Positions 35,926 to 47,350 of a DNA stretch of 64,000 bases are shown here, piece after piece. The stretch covers positions 42,459,747-42,523,746 of the forward strand of contig NC_090292.1 in NCBI RefSeq assembly GCF_037392515.1, written 5' to 3'. The position numbers were made by a program, and so were the translations under genes. Source of the DNA: Haliotis asinina (Eukaryota > Mollusca > Gastropoda > Lepetellida > Haliotidae). The notes beneath the pieces are model-generated. The model worked only from the letters and a program-made list of their open reading frames with translations. It was not told the origin of the DNA and made no database searches. Numbering within the stretch: position 1 is the first letter of the stretch; each line of letters begins with the position of its first letter.

Positions 35926-36480
35926 GCCACCTCAACTAAGTCACTTCACGACAAGATCAGAAACAACCACGTCAAGAAATTTCAAGACCTCCTCAACAAT
36001 AATCTAAAAAAACATGAACAAAATATCTAGGAAAACAGAGATGAATACCTGAACAAAACAGTAATAAACCCGAGCAGCAAACCCTTGACAACCTCACAGA
36101 TCTCACTCCAATCCAAAGGACTAAGCTATGTGCCCACCAACCCACGTCCCAACCCAGATGTGTACATCAGCGACATAGAGAAAGAACTGCAACAACTGGC
36201 CCCTAATGGCAATGTGGACTACCCACGACACCAAATAGCTGACATCATCCGCAAGACCCCAAGCCAACAGAACAACCTGTCCAAAGATGAGAGGAAAGCA
36301 ATACAAGAACTCAGAAAGGACCAGGAGATCACCATCACGTCAGACAAAGTTAAAGCCACAGTTATCATGGACACAGCTAGTACACCAAAACGGACTCAAC
36401 CCACTGACAAGTCACAAGCTGATAAGAACAATCTGCTTACTCAAAGCTATATATGGGTGAGAACGATAGACGTAGCTATC
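35926..36480 (+). pseudogene. Penelope-like element: N-terminal part in inverted orientation
   Basis: The plus strand encodes LHDKIRNNHVKKFQDLL, a TAG stop, then SKPLTTSQISLQSKGLSYVP and SKDERKAIQELRKDQEI followed by KATVIMD. This is the segment that precedes the reverse transcriptase in Penelope-like elements. It decays after 36400. It sits head-to-head with the GIY-YIG part, joined at about 35910-35930. Confidence 0.75.
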
Positions 36481-36483
36481 TAA

Positions 36484-37240
36484 AGTGGAAGTCACTGCCC
36501 TCAAGCGTGCTCAAAGATTCTTTCTGAAAATTGCTCAGGGTTTCCCAAGAAATACACACACTTATTTGTAACGCCCTTGCCGGTTGGAACTTCATTGAAT
36601 CATCAGTTGATACCAGGAAGTTCTTAGGACGGTTATGTAATTCTAAAGCAGATTTTTTCCCCAGGAAGTTGTTTGTAACTCGCCTGTCCTTACTCAGGCA
36701 TGTTCACAACAAGCTGGGTTACCTGCTCCACATATGCACGATACTGGACAAACATGACTAAACGAACTATCTGCACTCTGTCCTAAAAACAAGGATATTC
36801 TCAAGCCAATCGAAGTGGACAAATATTGTTAACATCGCAGTGAAGAAGAAATGCGAGAGCAGGTGGCGAGATCGAATCTTCTCCGACCTTGACCTTCGCC
36901 ATTTTATATGGGCAAAGACTGAGATATCCACTGGCACTGGATGACATGTGGCGAAGTCTGACCCATGCCTGAATCCTGCGGCAAACTTTGTTGTCAACAT
37001 GTGTGAGATTTCATGGAGCTGTGTGCGGGGATTTCTCAAACTGTGGAAAGCAATATAATGATCTCTTGACTCATGCGATCTGTCACTGATCCAGCTACCA
37101 ATACCAGGGAGACAATCTGTGGTGCTCCCACATGTAAGTGCAGCACTACACGCCCAAAAGACATAGAGTTGGCAGCATATCTGTTGTCCTGCAGACCTCC
37201 CGTGACCAAAGGGACATGCCATGTACACCTCTAGGCTCAG
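36484..37240 (+). pseudogene. LINE ORF2 C-terminal fragment
   Basis: The plus frame reads LKRAQRFFLKIAQGFPRNT, SSVDTRKFLGRLCNSK and FVTRLSLLRHVHNK, then a stop and, in the same frame, SKWTNIVNIAVKKKCESRWR and LRHFIWAKTEIS. This is the region after the reverse transcriptase in molluscan non-LTR retrotransposons. Several in-frame stops show decay. The long minus-strand frame opposite is its shadow. Confidence 0.7.
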
Positions 37241-37257
37241 ACAGTGGTTACAAATCT

Positions 37258-37408
37258 GGGGCCCCGTTTCACAAAACTCTCGTAAGCCTAAGGTCTCGTA
37301 ACTTTTCTCGTAGCATTCGTAACTCCTATACCATAACATAGGAGGTGGAAATGCTACGAGAAAAGTTACGAGACCTTAGGCTTACGAGAGTTTTGTGAAA
37401 GGGGCCCC
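37258..37408. mobile_element. Hairpin MITE, 151 bases with about 60-base arms
   Basis: Both ends are GGGGCCCC. Inside, the left arm (TTTCACAAAACTCTCGTAAG onward to TTTCTCGTAGCATT) is repeated in reverse complement with only a few mismatches, around a short loop near 37330-37345. It inserted in or next to the LINE fragment. No clear target duplication was seen. Confidence 0.88.
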
Positions 37409-37536
37409 TGTACTCATCCCAGAAAGACTCTCAGCTTGACTCGGGATTACCAATAAACTTACATCCTCATCTTAGCTGGTAAATTACTCTGAACGCACTT
37501 TTCTGTATTATGGAGGAATAAAGAATGTATGAAGTA

Positions 37537-37715
37537 TAATCGAATTTGTGATAATACTTCGTTTCATGAATTATGAGCACACCCTACGCCGCGGATGCAG
37601 TTACATGAATCACACATCTTTATTGATTCAGCCCGCCTATCTTTATGTACAGTGCGTTTGAGACAAAATCTCCCCAATGAATTGCACTCTAGCTCAAAAA
37701 CAAATAATCGTAAAT
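37537..37715 (+). repeat. Right member of the direct repeat pair
   Basis: It matches 34562-34735. A 16-17 base patch around 37588-37604 (CCTACGCCGCGGATG) differs from the left copy. Confidence 0.8.
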
Positions 37716-37885
37716 GTCTGAAACCAGTGCCAAAGTAAATAGGGTAAACACACCAACTCTGCCGAAATTTGTCATACTTTTGTTTTCTACAAAACAGAAA
37801 AGTTGTTAAGCAAACCATCATTGTTTCACTACCTTTTTCAGAATTTGTAACAAGGGTGTAGAGATAGCCCAGGTACCATCTAGAT

Positions 37886-38122
37886 AAGTGAGTGAGTAAA
37901 TTTAATTTTACGTCGCAACTAGCAATATTCCAACTATATGGCCGAGGATTGTAAATACTCGAGTCTGGACCAGACAATCCAGTGATCAAGGTCATGAACA
38001 TCGATGCACAACTCTGATGCGATGACATGTGTCAACCAAGTTAGCACTTGTCCGCTCGATCCCATAAGTCGCCTCTTACGACAGGCATGATTTATGCTGG
38101 AGATATTAATATTCCAACCCGA
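37886..38122 (-). mobile_element. SINE-A, nearly complete
   Basis: GAGTCTGGACCAGACAATCC and AGTCGCCTCTTACGACAGGC are intact; the head is diverged. Confidence 0.87.
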
Positions 38123-38307
38123 AACCTCATTGGTTAACAACCAGGAGCACGAGGGGTAAGTAGGAGTTTAGCTTGGAAACGTATAAATCCCGAAACCATA
38201 GACAAAATCCTGGCGAATACTGTATGGACTATACAAAGACTGAGACTGTGAATTTTGCAGCAATCGTCGTAGACCTCCTTCTCTTCCTCCTAATCATAAC
38301 CGTCATC

Positions 38308-38339
<32 letters not shown>

Positions 38340-38363
38340 CATCATCACCAACACCAACACAAC
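38308..38363 (+). repeat. Microsatellite (CAT)n(CAA/CAC)n
   Basis: About sixteen CAT units, two of them CAC, followed by ACCAACACCAAC. Confidence 0.93.
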
Positions 38364-38448
38364 CGTCGTCAACTGTTCAAGTACGTGCAGGCTGAGGGGT
38401 GTTCTTTATGTACATCCTCCCAAGTGAAGCCGAGAGCATACTACAAGC

Positions 38449-38592
38449 ATGTGAGTATGCTTTTACGCCGCTTTTAGCAATATTCCAGAAATACCACTGC
38501 GGAGGACACCGTAAATGAGCTTCACAAATTGTACCCTGGGAATCGAAACCAGGGCTTCGGCGTGAAGAGCGAACGCTTTAACCACTAGTCGT
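38449..38592 (-). mobile_element. SINE-B
   Basis: TTTTACGCCGCTTTTAGCAA through GCGAACGCTTTAACCACTAG. Confidence 0.88.
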
Positions 38593-39140
38593 GCTGAGAA
38601 TGAGAATCTGTATTCCAGGTTCTTAGGCGACTGCCGGAATGTAAGTCAAACCTCACTTATCCCAGATCGATGTTCATAATTGTAATCAATGGTTTGTCTT
38701 GTGGCGTTAAACACCAGTCTTATGCTGCCCATGTAGGCTAAACCTACAGTTCGAATTCACAGATTTCATAATCAAAATGTGGTGTAAGAAATGAAGACGC
38801 AGCTTGTCGTTTATCCATAGAAATATATACGTGCAAAATATAGGGTTCACCCAGTAATTTGGAATCAGTTCCAACCCATGTATATATTTATTAAATTATT
38901 TATATTGTGAGTCGCTATTTTTGTGGGAAATGCGTCTAAAGCGCAGTATATGTACTTTCTTTTGCATGTAAGTATGTTATATACCGGGCACCTCTTCTGA
39001 AGTCTGATCTGCAGCGTGGTGGTGTTTTGGGAATTGTCCCCAAATCCCAGCGCTTAGTCTCTGAATGTATGTAATTTTGGTGATGAACTACAGAAACGAT
39101 GGTTGCTAGGTAAAAGTGATATGTGCACACACAGAGAATA

Positions 39141-39232
39141 CTAAACCGTGTAATGACCATATTTATGAAACGAGTGAATGGTTTGGTATCTAACGAGCGA
39201 AAGCGCGATAGTTACCAATACCATTCACGAGT
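39141..39232. repeat. Hairpin-like repeat sharing a 29-base block with 49605-49633
   Basis: ATTTATGAAACGAGTGAATG plus GTTTGGTAT matches the other site perfectly in inverted orientation; each site also has ATACTAAACC nearby, so each can fold on itself. Confidence 0.6.
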
Positions 39233-39365
39233 TCCAGTACCTGAAATCAACAAAACTTCCAGCAGTCTGTAAACAGCCCATGAACATCAATCAAAGCAAG
39301 TGGGATGCAATGAAATGCATGAGTTATGGCACCGAGTCTGACCATCCGTTCCGACGCCGCTCATT

Positions 39366-39462
39366 AACCCACTGGTTAAAGCGTTCGCTCGTCACGCTTA
39401 TGATCCGGGTTCGATTTTCAACATGGATGCAATATGTGACGCCCATTCCTCGTCTACCATGG
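39366..39462 (+). mobile_element. SINE-B 5' part, tandem with the next
   Basis: GGTTAAAGCGTTCGCTCGTC and GGGTTCGATTTTCAACATGG; it stops at CCATTCCTCGTC where the next copy starts. Confidence 0.8.
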
Positions 39463-39630
39463 GCCCGTGGGGGTAGCCTAGAGGTTAAATCGTCCGCTTT
39501 TCACATCGAAGACCAGGGTTTGATTCCCCACATTGGTGCAGTGTGTGTAGCCGATTTCTGGTGTCCCCTGCAGTGATATTGCTGGAATATTGCTAAAAGC
39601 GTTGTAAAACCACACTCACTCACTCATGAT
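39463..39630 (+). mobile_element. SINE-B, complete
   Basis: TAGCCTAGAGG A box, GGTTTGATTCC B box, GCTGGAATATTGCTAAAAGC and a CTCACTCACTCA tail. Confidence 0.92.
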
Positions 39631-40375
39631 AACGATGGGCTGAAGATCAGTGTTACTCGGATCTTCGCGGGCCTTAGGCAGAGAAAGGGACAGCCAGGTG
39701 TTAGAGAAGCACGTGCACAAGTGCCGACACAGTTTCTGATTTATTAACCTGTGCTGTGCTGTCTCCACGCTTTCTCGAACACCTGGATGTCCTTTTCTCT
39801 GCACTCCTCCCTCGTAACAAACAGTGAACTGTGTCAATAATTCTTTATGATAGCTTGTTAAACAACTTTTTCATTTTCAGGATAAAACGTCTGCAAAAAA
39901 AACCCAAGTTGGTATGATGTTTTAATTATGATCAGCTTTTCATGGAGTATTTTATGTTTATTTGTTTTCGAGTTAGATTGCAGTTCATAGGTCCGCTTTT
40001 GAGCCAAACGGACCATAACAGGAGGTAAAATAGTCTCTAACTGCTGCGCTTATATTTTACGCTAGCTTCACTCAACACATGGCAACTGAACAATCCGCGA
40101 CTTGCTCGCTTGTTACTGACACATCAATAAAATGAATGTGTCGTGATTATGAGTATGTTGTCTGCGGATTGTGGGTTTGTTGTGAGTGAATGGTTTGTGT
40201 AGAGGTTGTGAGTGTGTTGTGATAGAGTTATGGGCAAACTGGTTGTAATTGAATAAGTTCTCAGTAGGTTGTGAATTATATCGGTGTGAGTAGTGTTAGT
40301 GTTAGTCGTGTGTTGTCAGCGGGTTGTCAGATGCGAGTAGGTTGCCGGTGGGTTGTCAGAGAGTGAGCATCAGTT

Positions 40376-40797
40376 GGTGAGGTGTCTGTATGTGAGGTGG
40401 TTGTATGTGAGGTGGTTGTACGTGAGGTGTCTGTATGTGAGGTGGTTGTACGTGAGGTGTCTGTATGTGAGGTGGTTGTACGTGAGGTGGTTGTATGTGA
40501 GGTGGTTGTACGTGAGGTGTCTGTATGTGAGGTGGTTGTACGTGAGGTGTCGGTATGTGAGGTGGTTGTATGTGAGGTGTCTGTATGTGAGGTGGTTGTA
40601 TGTGAGGTGTCTGTACGTGAGGTGGTTGTACGTGAGGTGTCTGTATGTGAGGTGGTTGTACGTGAGGTGTCTGTATGTGAGGTGGTTGTATGTGAGGTGG
40701 TTGTATGTGAGGTGGTTGTATGTGAGGTGTCTGTATGTGAGGTTATTGTATGTGAGGTGGTTGTACGTGAGGTGTCTGTATGTGAGGTGTCTGTATG
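40376..40797 (+). repeat. 15-base minisatellite, about 28 units
   Basis: Units alternate between GTGAGGTGTCTGTAT and GTGAGGTGGTTGTAC types. Since 15 is a multiple of 3 and no stop occurs in two plus frames, long spurious frames (YVRWL/YVRCL and VCEVV types) arise. Confidence 0.9.
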
Positions 40798-41777
40798 TTA
40801 GTTGTGTGTTGTCAGCGGGTTGTCAGAAGCGAGTAGGTAGCCAGTGGGTTGTCAGAGAGTGAGCATCAGTCGGTGAGGTGTCTGTATGTGAGGTGGTTGT
40901 TCTTGAGTAGGCAATGGAAGGTGGTTGTGAGTGAGTGAGTGGCTGAGTGACATACAATTTTACGACGCATCGGCATTATTTCAGCAGTATAGCGACCAGA
41001 CCACGTCTATTTCATATATATATTTTAGGAACGAAGTTTAACAAACATACTTCTTCATAACAGTGTAAATTGAAACTAGAAAACGCCAAAACACCAAATT
41101 TGAAAACAAACACCGCAGGGCACCTTCAGTTTCATCTGATGTTAGTTCCGAAACAAAAACGAAACATGAATACTAATATGTCATGCGTATTTGTAAGTTG
41201 TAAAATTGTAATTTGTAATTTAGTGCCTCAATCTGAATTATATATTAATGTTTCTTCTTTTGTTTCGGAAGGGTCTAGGAATCGGCTTTGATTGTGTTCA
41301 CACCGGATAAGTAAACCCATTTCTTCCCTCAGACACGTTCCAGCAGAAATGACATACGAAGAAATTGCCAGCAGAAGTGGCAATACCTAAAATGGTGTTA
41401 TGTTGGATAGCGTTTATGCATGGAACAATTTGACCTGTCACCGTTGAGGTTTCGTGCCACCTCGCTGTCTCCGTTACGAAAACATGTTAGGCTGTATAAA
41501 ACAAATTAAATGTTTTTTGGGCACACTTTTTTCCATCTTTGGTAGCGGGACGAACATATTTTCATTTTTTCCTCTTAGAAATAAAGTTTAAGAAGTTTAT
41601 CTTGTGTTGTAGATTCTTACAGACGCTCATTCTTATAGTGGACAAATTGCTGATCGGGACGCTGACAAGTCAAACTTATTTTTTTTAAATGGCAGTAAAA
41701 TATTGTTACGGCACAAATAAAAGTGCCGATGCCCGAGAAACATTTTTTTATTGAGCTTTCTCATCCAGCTACACTAC

Positions 41778-42042
41778 GTGAGTGAGTGAGTTTAGTTCCA
41801 CGCCGCACTCAGCAATATTCCTGCTATATTGCGTCTGTCTCTAAATAATCGAGTCTGGACCAGACAATCCAGTGGTCAACAGCATGAACATCAATCATTG
41901 GGAACCGACGACATGTGTCAACCAAGTCAGCGAGCCTGACCACCCGATCCCGTTGGTCGCCTCTTACGACAAGCATAGTCGCCTTTAATGGCAAGCATGG
42001 GTTGTTGAAGGCATATTCTACCGCGGGACCTTCACGGGTTCA
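41778..42042 (-). mobile_element. SINE-A, full-length
   Basis: It has the tail, both conserved blocks and the head (GGACCTTCACGGG), plus the GTCGCCTTTAATGGCAAGCA insertion also seen at 17785. Confidence 0.92.
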
Positions 42043-43374
42043 AGAAGAAACAAAAACGATATTTACTTCAGACAACATTGCGAAATGAACATTCAGAATT
42101 TTGAGTCCCATTAGAATCAGATTGAGAGGTGTGCAATTTGAATGATATATGCCAATGCAGTGTATTTTATATCAACATCTCAATATGGCAGTTTGACTCA
42201 GCTAAGACGCACATATGGTTAGTGTCTCTGTACGTGTATACACATCAAACATATGGTTAGTGTTGACAAACAACGTCTCTGTATACACATCAAACATGAG
42301 CAACAATTTCGAATTTGCCTCATTCATTAAATCTTATGGGTCCAAGTTACAATATATATGACTATTATCAAAACAAAATTGTATTTATCTAATTATTTTC
42401 TTTTATCTTCATCTGCATATAGATTAATGAATGATCACGATAAATAGGTCTGGTTGCCTTCATACGTATACGGTGGGGAAACGATGTTTAGATTGTCTGA
42501 CAAAAGCCCCATACGACCGAAGCTCCGCAGACAAAAGCACTATTCTTAACTACTCGTGTCATTCCGGCAAGCCGGATGGCGTCTCGTACCACTTTCGTGG
42601 CCATGTTTACGACTGGGTCCTGTCTAAGCGCAAACGGGCATGCAGAAGAAAACTACTATCAAGGAAAGATAACTCTGAATTTCCAAACATGCCTCTATGA
42701 ATATCCTACATCCCCTGGGTAAAACATAAATATGGTCATTCCCTTTCTAAATATATTTCAGTGTTGAAAGTTGTTCATCCTTTAGCTCAAAGTTTATGTT
42801 AAAATTGTGCTTGATATAGTTTAGCGATGTTTCAAAGTTCAACGGTTCAGCCATTTTTATGTTTTTAAATGCGTTTTTGATGATTTGATTGGTTTGCCAC
42901 GTTTCTTGGCAATAATGGCGTACGAGAGGGGTACGAGTCACCTTGTAGGTCACGGAAAGAGACGAGTAGATACGAATGACAAAAGCACCTTGGACAAAAG
43001 CCCCGCTCCTGTGGTTCTTTTGTCTGTCCAACGATGTGACTAACCTAAATCCATTTAAGACAGTGAACACCCCATTTGATGACACATTATCAACTAAAAC
43101 ACTTGTCAACTTTACCGTAGCATCACCTGATAAATGGTTTTGGGCATTGTTCTACTTTGTCACAAGATCATCTTTGGTGTTGACGGTGGATGGGCGCATT
43201 TTCAGTGTCTCGATGTCTCACGTCATGTCTTTATCATAAACATGTTGCCAACATATGCCAAATTCCGTCTGCCTTTCGAATTCGGAACCAACTGTACAGC
43301 TACTTTAAACACTGACCAATCATTCGCAAATACTTCATGATGGGACGTCCGCTCTCGCGAGAAAAGAGACATTC

Positions 43375-43530
43375 AGATTTATTGTTTCACAATTTGAATC
43401 TCTTGCATCTGAAAAGTCCACCCAGTCCAGCAGAACATGCTTTGTGCTGAACACTTCACCACAAGATAGGCACATAGGTGGATCATCTCCATCTGTTTTC
43501 AGCTGGTAGTCCTGAGTAAACCGACTGTGG
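43375..43530 (-). pseudogene. LINE ORF2 3' fragment (RNase H/C-terminal tail)
   Basis: The minus strand encodes DHSRFTQDYQLKTDGDDPPM, then CLSCGEVFSTKHVLLDWVDF and SDARDS. This is the CxxC...HxxxxC tail found after RNase H in Jockey/I-like LINEs, where the last Cys is replaced by Trp here. No further ORF2 sequence is readable upstream. Confidence 0.75.
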
Positions 43531-44766
43531 TCAGAAGGATATTGTTGACGTCATCACGTCTTGAATGATGACCAAGTAATTATTACTGATTGTTGGTTTC
43601 AGTTCTTTCAGGTAAGGGAGTGCGATTCAGATTGGTGCGGATTATATGGCAGCAGGTTCAGACAATGTCCAAAATAGTTTCCAAATTGTACTAGCTAGTC
43701 AATAGCCCGAAATTCGAATGTAGACACGGATTTCACCATTAAGCTGTTAATATGGTGAGCATGATGATAATAATCTTGCATGATTAAAAAGAGTATTTTA
43801 AGTCGGAGAGAGTGGTGTATTTATGAAAGGATCCCATGAAAATTCACCAGCTAATGATTGTGGCGATTTACTGGTCCGACTCATTTTGTACTAGACACGG
43901 GCTGGCGGGTCAGTGCCTGTTTCGTACACTGGGTTCAGATGCTGGGTGGTGGTGTGGATGATGTCCATCAGTTGGTACTGCATCCTCGATATCTCCAAGG
44001 TATAGGTACCGACAATTCTCCACCATACCTGGATGCATCTACGACCCAATAAATTTATTACCTCCCATGGCTGGATTTTCATCCAATCAGGTGTCGACGC
44101 TGGGAAGGTTAGCGTACCAATCAAAACTCACTTTCGCTTTTCAAATTATCAAACCGTTCAGATCATGCAGAGGAACTTTGAAAGAGGTAGAAGGAGTTCT
44201 TTCATATATATTTTTTTAAGTTTCGGACTTGACAATTTGTCTGTATAATTTTCCCCAAATTTCACTGCGAATAAACCTTCACAACTGTGACCGCTATCTT
44301 TGAAACTGGCAAGCTCGGTTGTAACGGCGGCTTATTTGACTGACCGCTGTGAGAATGTGGAGCCAGCGAAAGGTGGTGATTAAAATACCAGCCTTGACAA
44401 ACATAGATGCATCTAGGGTAGAGTGGAGATTTATCAAAACGTTTACCCTGGAGACATTGAGGATGTTTGAACAGTAGATATCAGCAATACCTGCTGTTGT
44501 TGATAATCCTTTTCTTGCATGCCCCTGTGGTGTTTCTGATATTTGCTATTGGATGCAGAAACATTTTTTCTTATGAAATGAAAACGTAAGACAATATATG
44601 TAAGCAATTATGACTGTATATCAAAGAGATGGTAACTGACAACAGGTGTACACGCTCTAACAAAAATATGGTGGATATTTAAGAAATTATAATGAATTTT
44701 GTTCAAGCAGTTGGATTGTCCATAAGTCGATCACACCGAAATCACCCAAAAATTAAGAAAATGTCA
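43531..44766. other. Intergenic sequence left of the Tc1 element
   Basis: No gene recognised. GATGCATCTA appears at 44032 and 44406; no terminal repeat of the Tc1 element could be paired with the right flank. Confidence 0.5.
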
Positions 44767-45766
44767 TCAGTATGGAGTGTGTCCACCTCTAGCACGAATG
44801 CACGCCCTGACACGACGTCTAACAGATGTAACCAGTCTCCTGACAGTTGCTGGGGTGATTTGACGCCACTCCTCTTGCAGGGCTTGCGTTAACGTCTGTC
44901 GGTCATGAGGACGTTGTTGACGTTGCTTAAGACGTCTCCCGAGGTGATCCCACAGATGTTCTATCGGATTCAAGTCGGGGGATCTGGCTGGCCAAGGAAG
45001 AACCTGGATGTTATTAGCGTTCAGAAAGTCCCTTGTAACACGTGCACTGTGTGGAGTGGCGTTATCCTGTTGAAACAGAGTTCTTGGATTATTCTGTATG
45101 AAGGGAAGCACGACTGGTCTCAATACCTGGTTGATATATCCTTGAGCATGTTGATTACCATTAATGACAACCAAATCAGTTTTTCTGTCACCACAAATAC
45201 CGCCCCATATCATCACACTGTCGCCACCATCGGGTTGCACCTCATGAACACAACAACGTGACGTCCGTTCCCCTCTACGTCAGCACTCGGCCGTCAGCAT
45301 TGAAGAGTTTGAATCTGCTTTCATCCGAAAAAACCACTCTGTCCCACTGTCGTCTTTGCCAGAGTTGCACAGTTCGAGCCCACCTCAATCGGTTCCGTCG
45401 ATGTTGCAGGGTCAAGGTCATTCCTCTGAATGGTCGATAAGCCCTCAGTCCATAATGGCGGAGACGTCGGGCTACGGTCTTCCTGCTGATGGGGTGTTGT
45501 AGTGCATCTCTTGCTGATGACGTAACAGTGAGGAATCTGTCACGAAGGTGAAGCAGACGTAAATAGCGGTCTTCATTTTGCGTTGTTACCCGTGGTCTTC
45601 CACTCCGTGGTCTGTCTGATGTCTGACCAGTCTGTCTGACAGGTTGCACTAGTCTCTCTATCGTGGTTTTATGACAGCCCATGATTGTCGCAACCCTGGA
45701 CTGGGTTGCACCCATCTCCAGCATTCCTATCGCTCTCTCGCGCTGTACAGATGTTAAACGTGGCAT
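44767..45766 (-). mobile_element. Tc1-type (DD34E) transposase, one frameshift
   Basis: The reading frame starts at 45766 (MPRLTSVQRERAIGMLEMGA) with the helix-turn-helix region (ATQSRVATIMGCHKTTIERL) and continues to the first catalytic Asp in VVFSDESRF. Near 45290 a single-base change in length shifts the frame. The second frame carries GGDSVMIWGG, the second Asp in LFQQDNATPH and the Glu in PDLNPIEHLWD, with 34 residues between them, and ends GGHTPY before TGA. The combined length of about 333 codons is normal for Tc1. The transposase catalyses cut-and-paste DNA transposition into TA. I could not find terminal inverted repeats, so element ends are undefined. Confidence 0.93.
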
Positions 45767-46037
45767 TCTTGTTCATCAAATCTAAACGGTCGAATGTCAG
45801 AGAAGAGTTTTAGTCATTATTTATACCCGATCTTTGCACGAAATTTTCGTAAAAGCACTTTTGAAATTATATGCAAAAACGCAGATTTCACCCAAAAATC
45901 ATGCTGCACGTTCATTACATGTTATCAGCCACGAAGGCTGGATTTGCAAGAATGTTCCTATATTGCTGTAAACAATGTTTTTGAGTTTGAATCAGTTTTG
46001 CAACCAGGTTTGTGAAACCAGTTTTTCTTTTGTCCGT

Positions 46038-46142
46038 CAGTTTAGTTCAGTAATATTCCAGCTGTATGGCGACGGCCTGTAAACAATCGAGTCTGGGCCA
46101 GACAACCCAGTGATGAAAAGCATGAGCATCAATTTTCATGCA
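46038..46142 (-). mobile_element. SINE-A 3' fragment
   Basis: AGTAATATTCCAGCTGTATG through AGCATGAGCATCAAT; adjacent to the right flank of the Tc1 element. Confidence 0.75.
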
Positions 46143-46327
46143 TACCGGGTGTACCCCATGTGGCGTCTGGTATTTCCTATCGGATGTATAAAGTCTGAGC
46201 TGATTTGCTTGATCTATCAGCCACATAAGAATACATCCATACTTGTGATTATTAAAGCTATGTACAGTTATGAACATCACGTAGCGTTTGCCTTGGTCAT
46301 GTTGTTCCAAAATCATTCTTGTATGCT

Positions 46328-46500
46328 GTGGGGCGGTGGAGTAGCCTAGTGGTAGAAGTATTCGCTCGTCACGCTGAAGACCCTGTGTCGATTCCCCACA
46401 TGGATACAATGTGTGACGTTCATTTCGGCTGTCCCAAGCCGTGATATCCTTGAAACATGGCTAAATGAGGCGTAAACCTGTGTTCACTTCTACCCATGTC
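46328..46500 (+). mobile_element. SINE-B, first of a cluster of three
   Basis: GTAGCCTAGTGGTAGAAGTA and TGTCGATTCCCCACATGG; diverged tail. Confidence 0.83.
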
Positions 46501-46629
46501 CGTTGTGATGTAATGTTGGGTCGACATATAGCCGGAACATTGCCGAGTGCGTCGTAAAACTAAAGTCACTCACTCAGTTTAATGTTGAACGTGATGTTCA
46601 GTGCCTTTTAATCTTCCTCACTTCAACCC

Positions 46630-46762
46630 GCCCCAGGGTGAAGTAGCTTAAAGCGTTTCCTCGTCACGCTGGGAGGCGGGATCCCCCGCCGTGATTTTTC
46701 TGGAACACTGCTAAAATCGGCGTAAAGACTCACTCGCTCCCTCCCTCCCTCACTCACTCATG
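46630..46762 (+). mobile_element. SINE-B with an internal deletion
   Basis: The head, the CCGCCGTGATTTTTCTGGAA block and tail remain, but the B box region is lost. Confidence 0.75.
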
Positions 46763-46799
46763 GAAACAGACTCTTGGAAATGTGACACCGACAGGGTCA

Positions 46800-46958
46800 G
46801 AAAGTTAAGCTAGAGTTTGTTCGTCATGCCGCAGACCTGGGTTCGATTCCCCACTTGGATACAAGGTGTGAAGCCCATTTCTGGTGACACCTGCTGTGAT
46901 CTTGCTGGAATATTGCTGGAAAACTGCTAAAACGGAACGGGGTATGATGCAACTCACT
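46800..46958 (+). mobile_element. SINE-B
   Basis: GGGTTCGATTCCCCACTTGG, AAGCCCATTTCTGGTGACAC and a duplicated TGCTGGAATATTGCTGGAAA. Confidence 0.83.
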
Positions 46959-47350
46959 GACATTTGACAAGAGGACATAGGATTGTCGGAAGCGCCACTA
47001 AAATGCCTTTTTTCGTCTGCGATATATAAGGAACGGAGTTTGGACCAGTGTTTGGCATCATTTTTGGTGCGAGTGAGCGTGGGCGTAAATATTCTACATT
47101 TTTGGAATTTAAGACAGTTTATTTGCATGACTGTAGGACAAGAACCGTGAAATGGGTGACACTGAAAATATGAACATTGGGCGTAACACTGGCTTTTGTC
47201 AAGAATATAGATGCACGACATAAACATTGATTTTTTCGAAAGTTGTTTTTCGGCTGTTCACTATATCTGGCAGAGACTAGTAGTGAGTGACTGAATTTTG
47301 TTTTGATTTTGTTGAGAATTCGGAAACAGCCTTTGGATATTACACCAATG

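Larger units (their letters stand above)
38593..43374. other. Intergenic sequence with SINEs and a minisatellite
   Basis: Between the listed repeats no coding frame is supported. The stretch 42430-43050 repeats GACAAAAGC-type words (42500-42540, 42975-43030) and may be a degraded element. Confidence 0.55.

Noticed and set aside
36767..37339. 190-codon minus-strand frame
   Set aside because: It is antisense to the LINE fragment whose plus-strand protein is recognisable, and it runs into the hairpin MITE.
40353..40862. 169- and 139-codon frames as a repetitive protein
   Set aside because: They exist only because the 15-base minisatellite has no stops; no signal peptide, start context or homology.
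42431..43239. Two plus-strand frames sharing TKAP motifs
   Set aside because: The similarity comes from repeated GACAAAAGC words, not from a protein domain.
44640..46040. Terminal inverted repeats of the Tc1 element
   Set aside because: CACCCAAAAAT occurs on both sides but in direct orientation; no inverted pair next to TA could be found.
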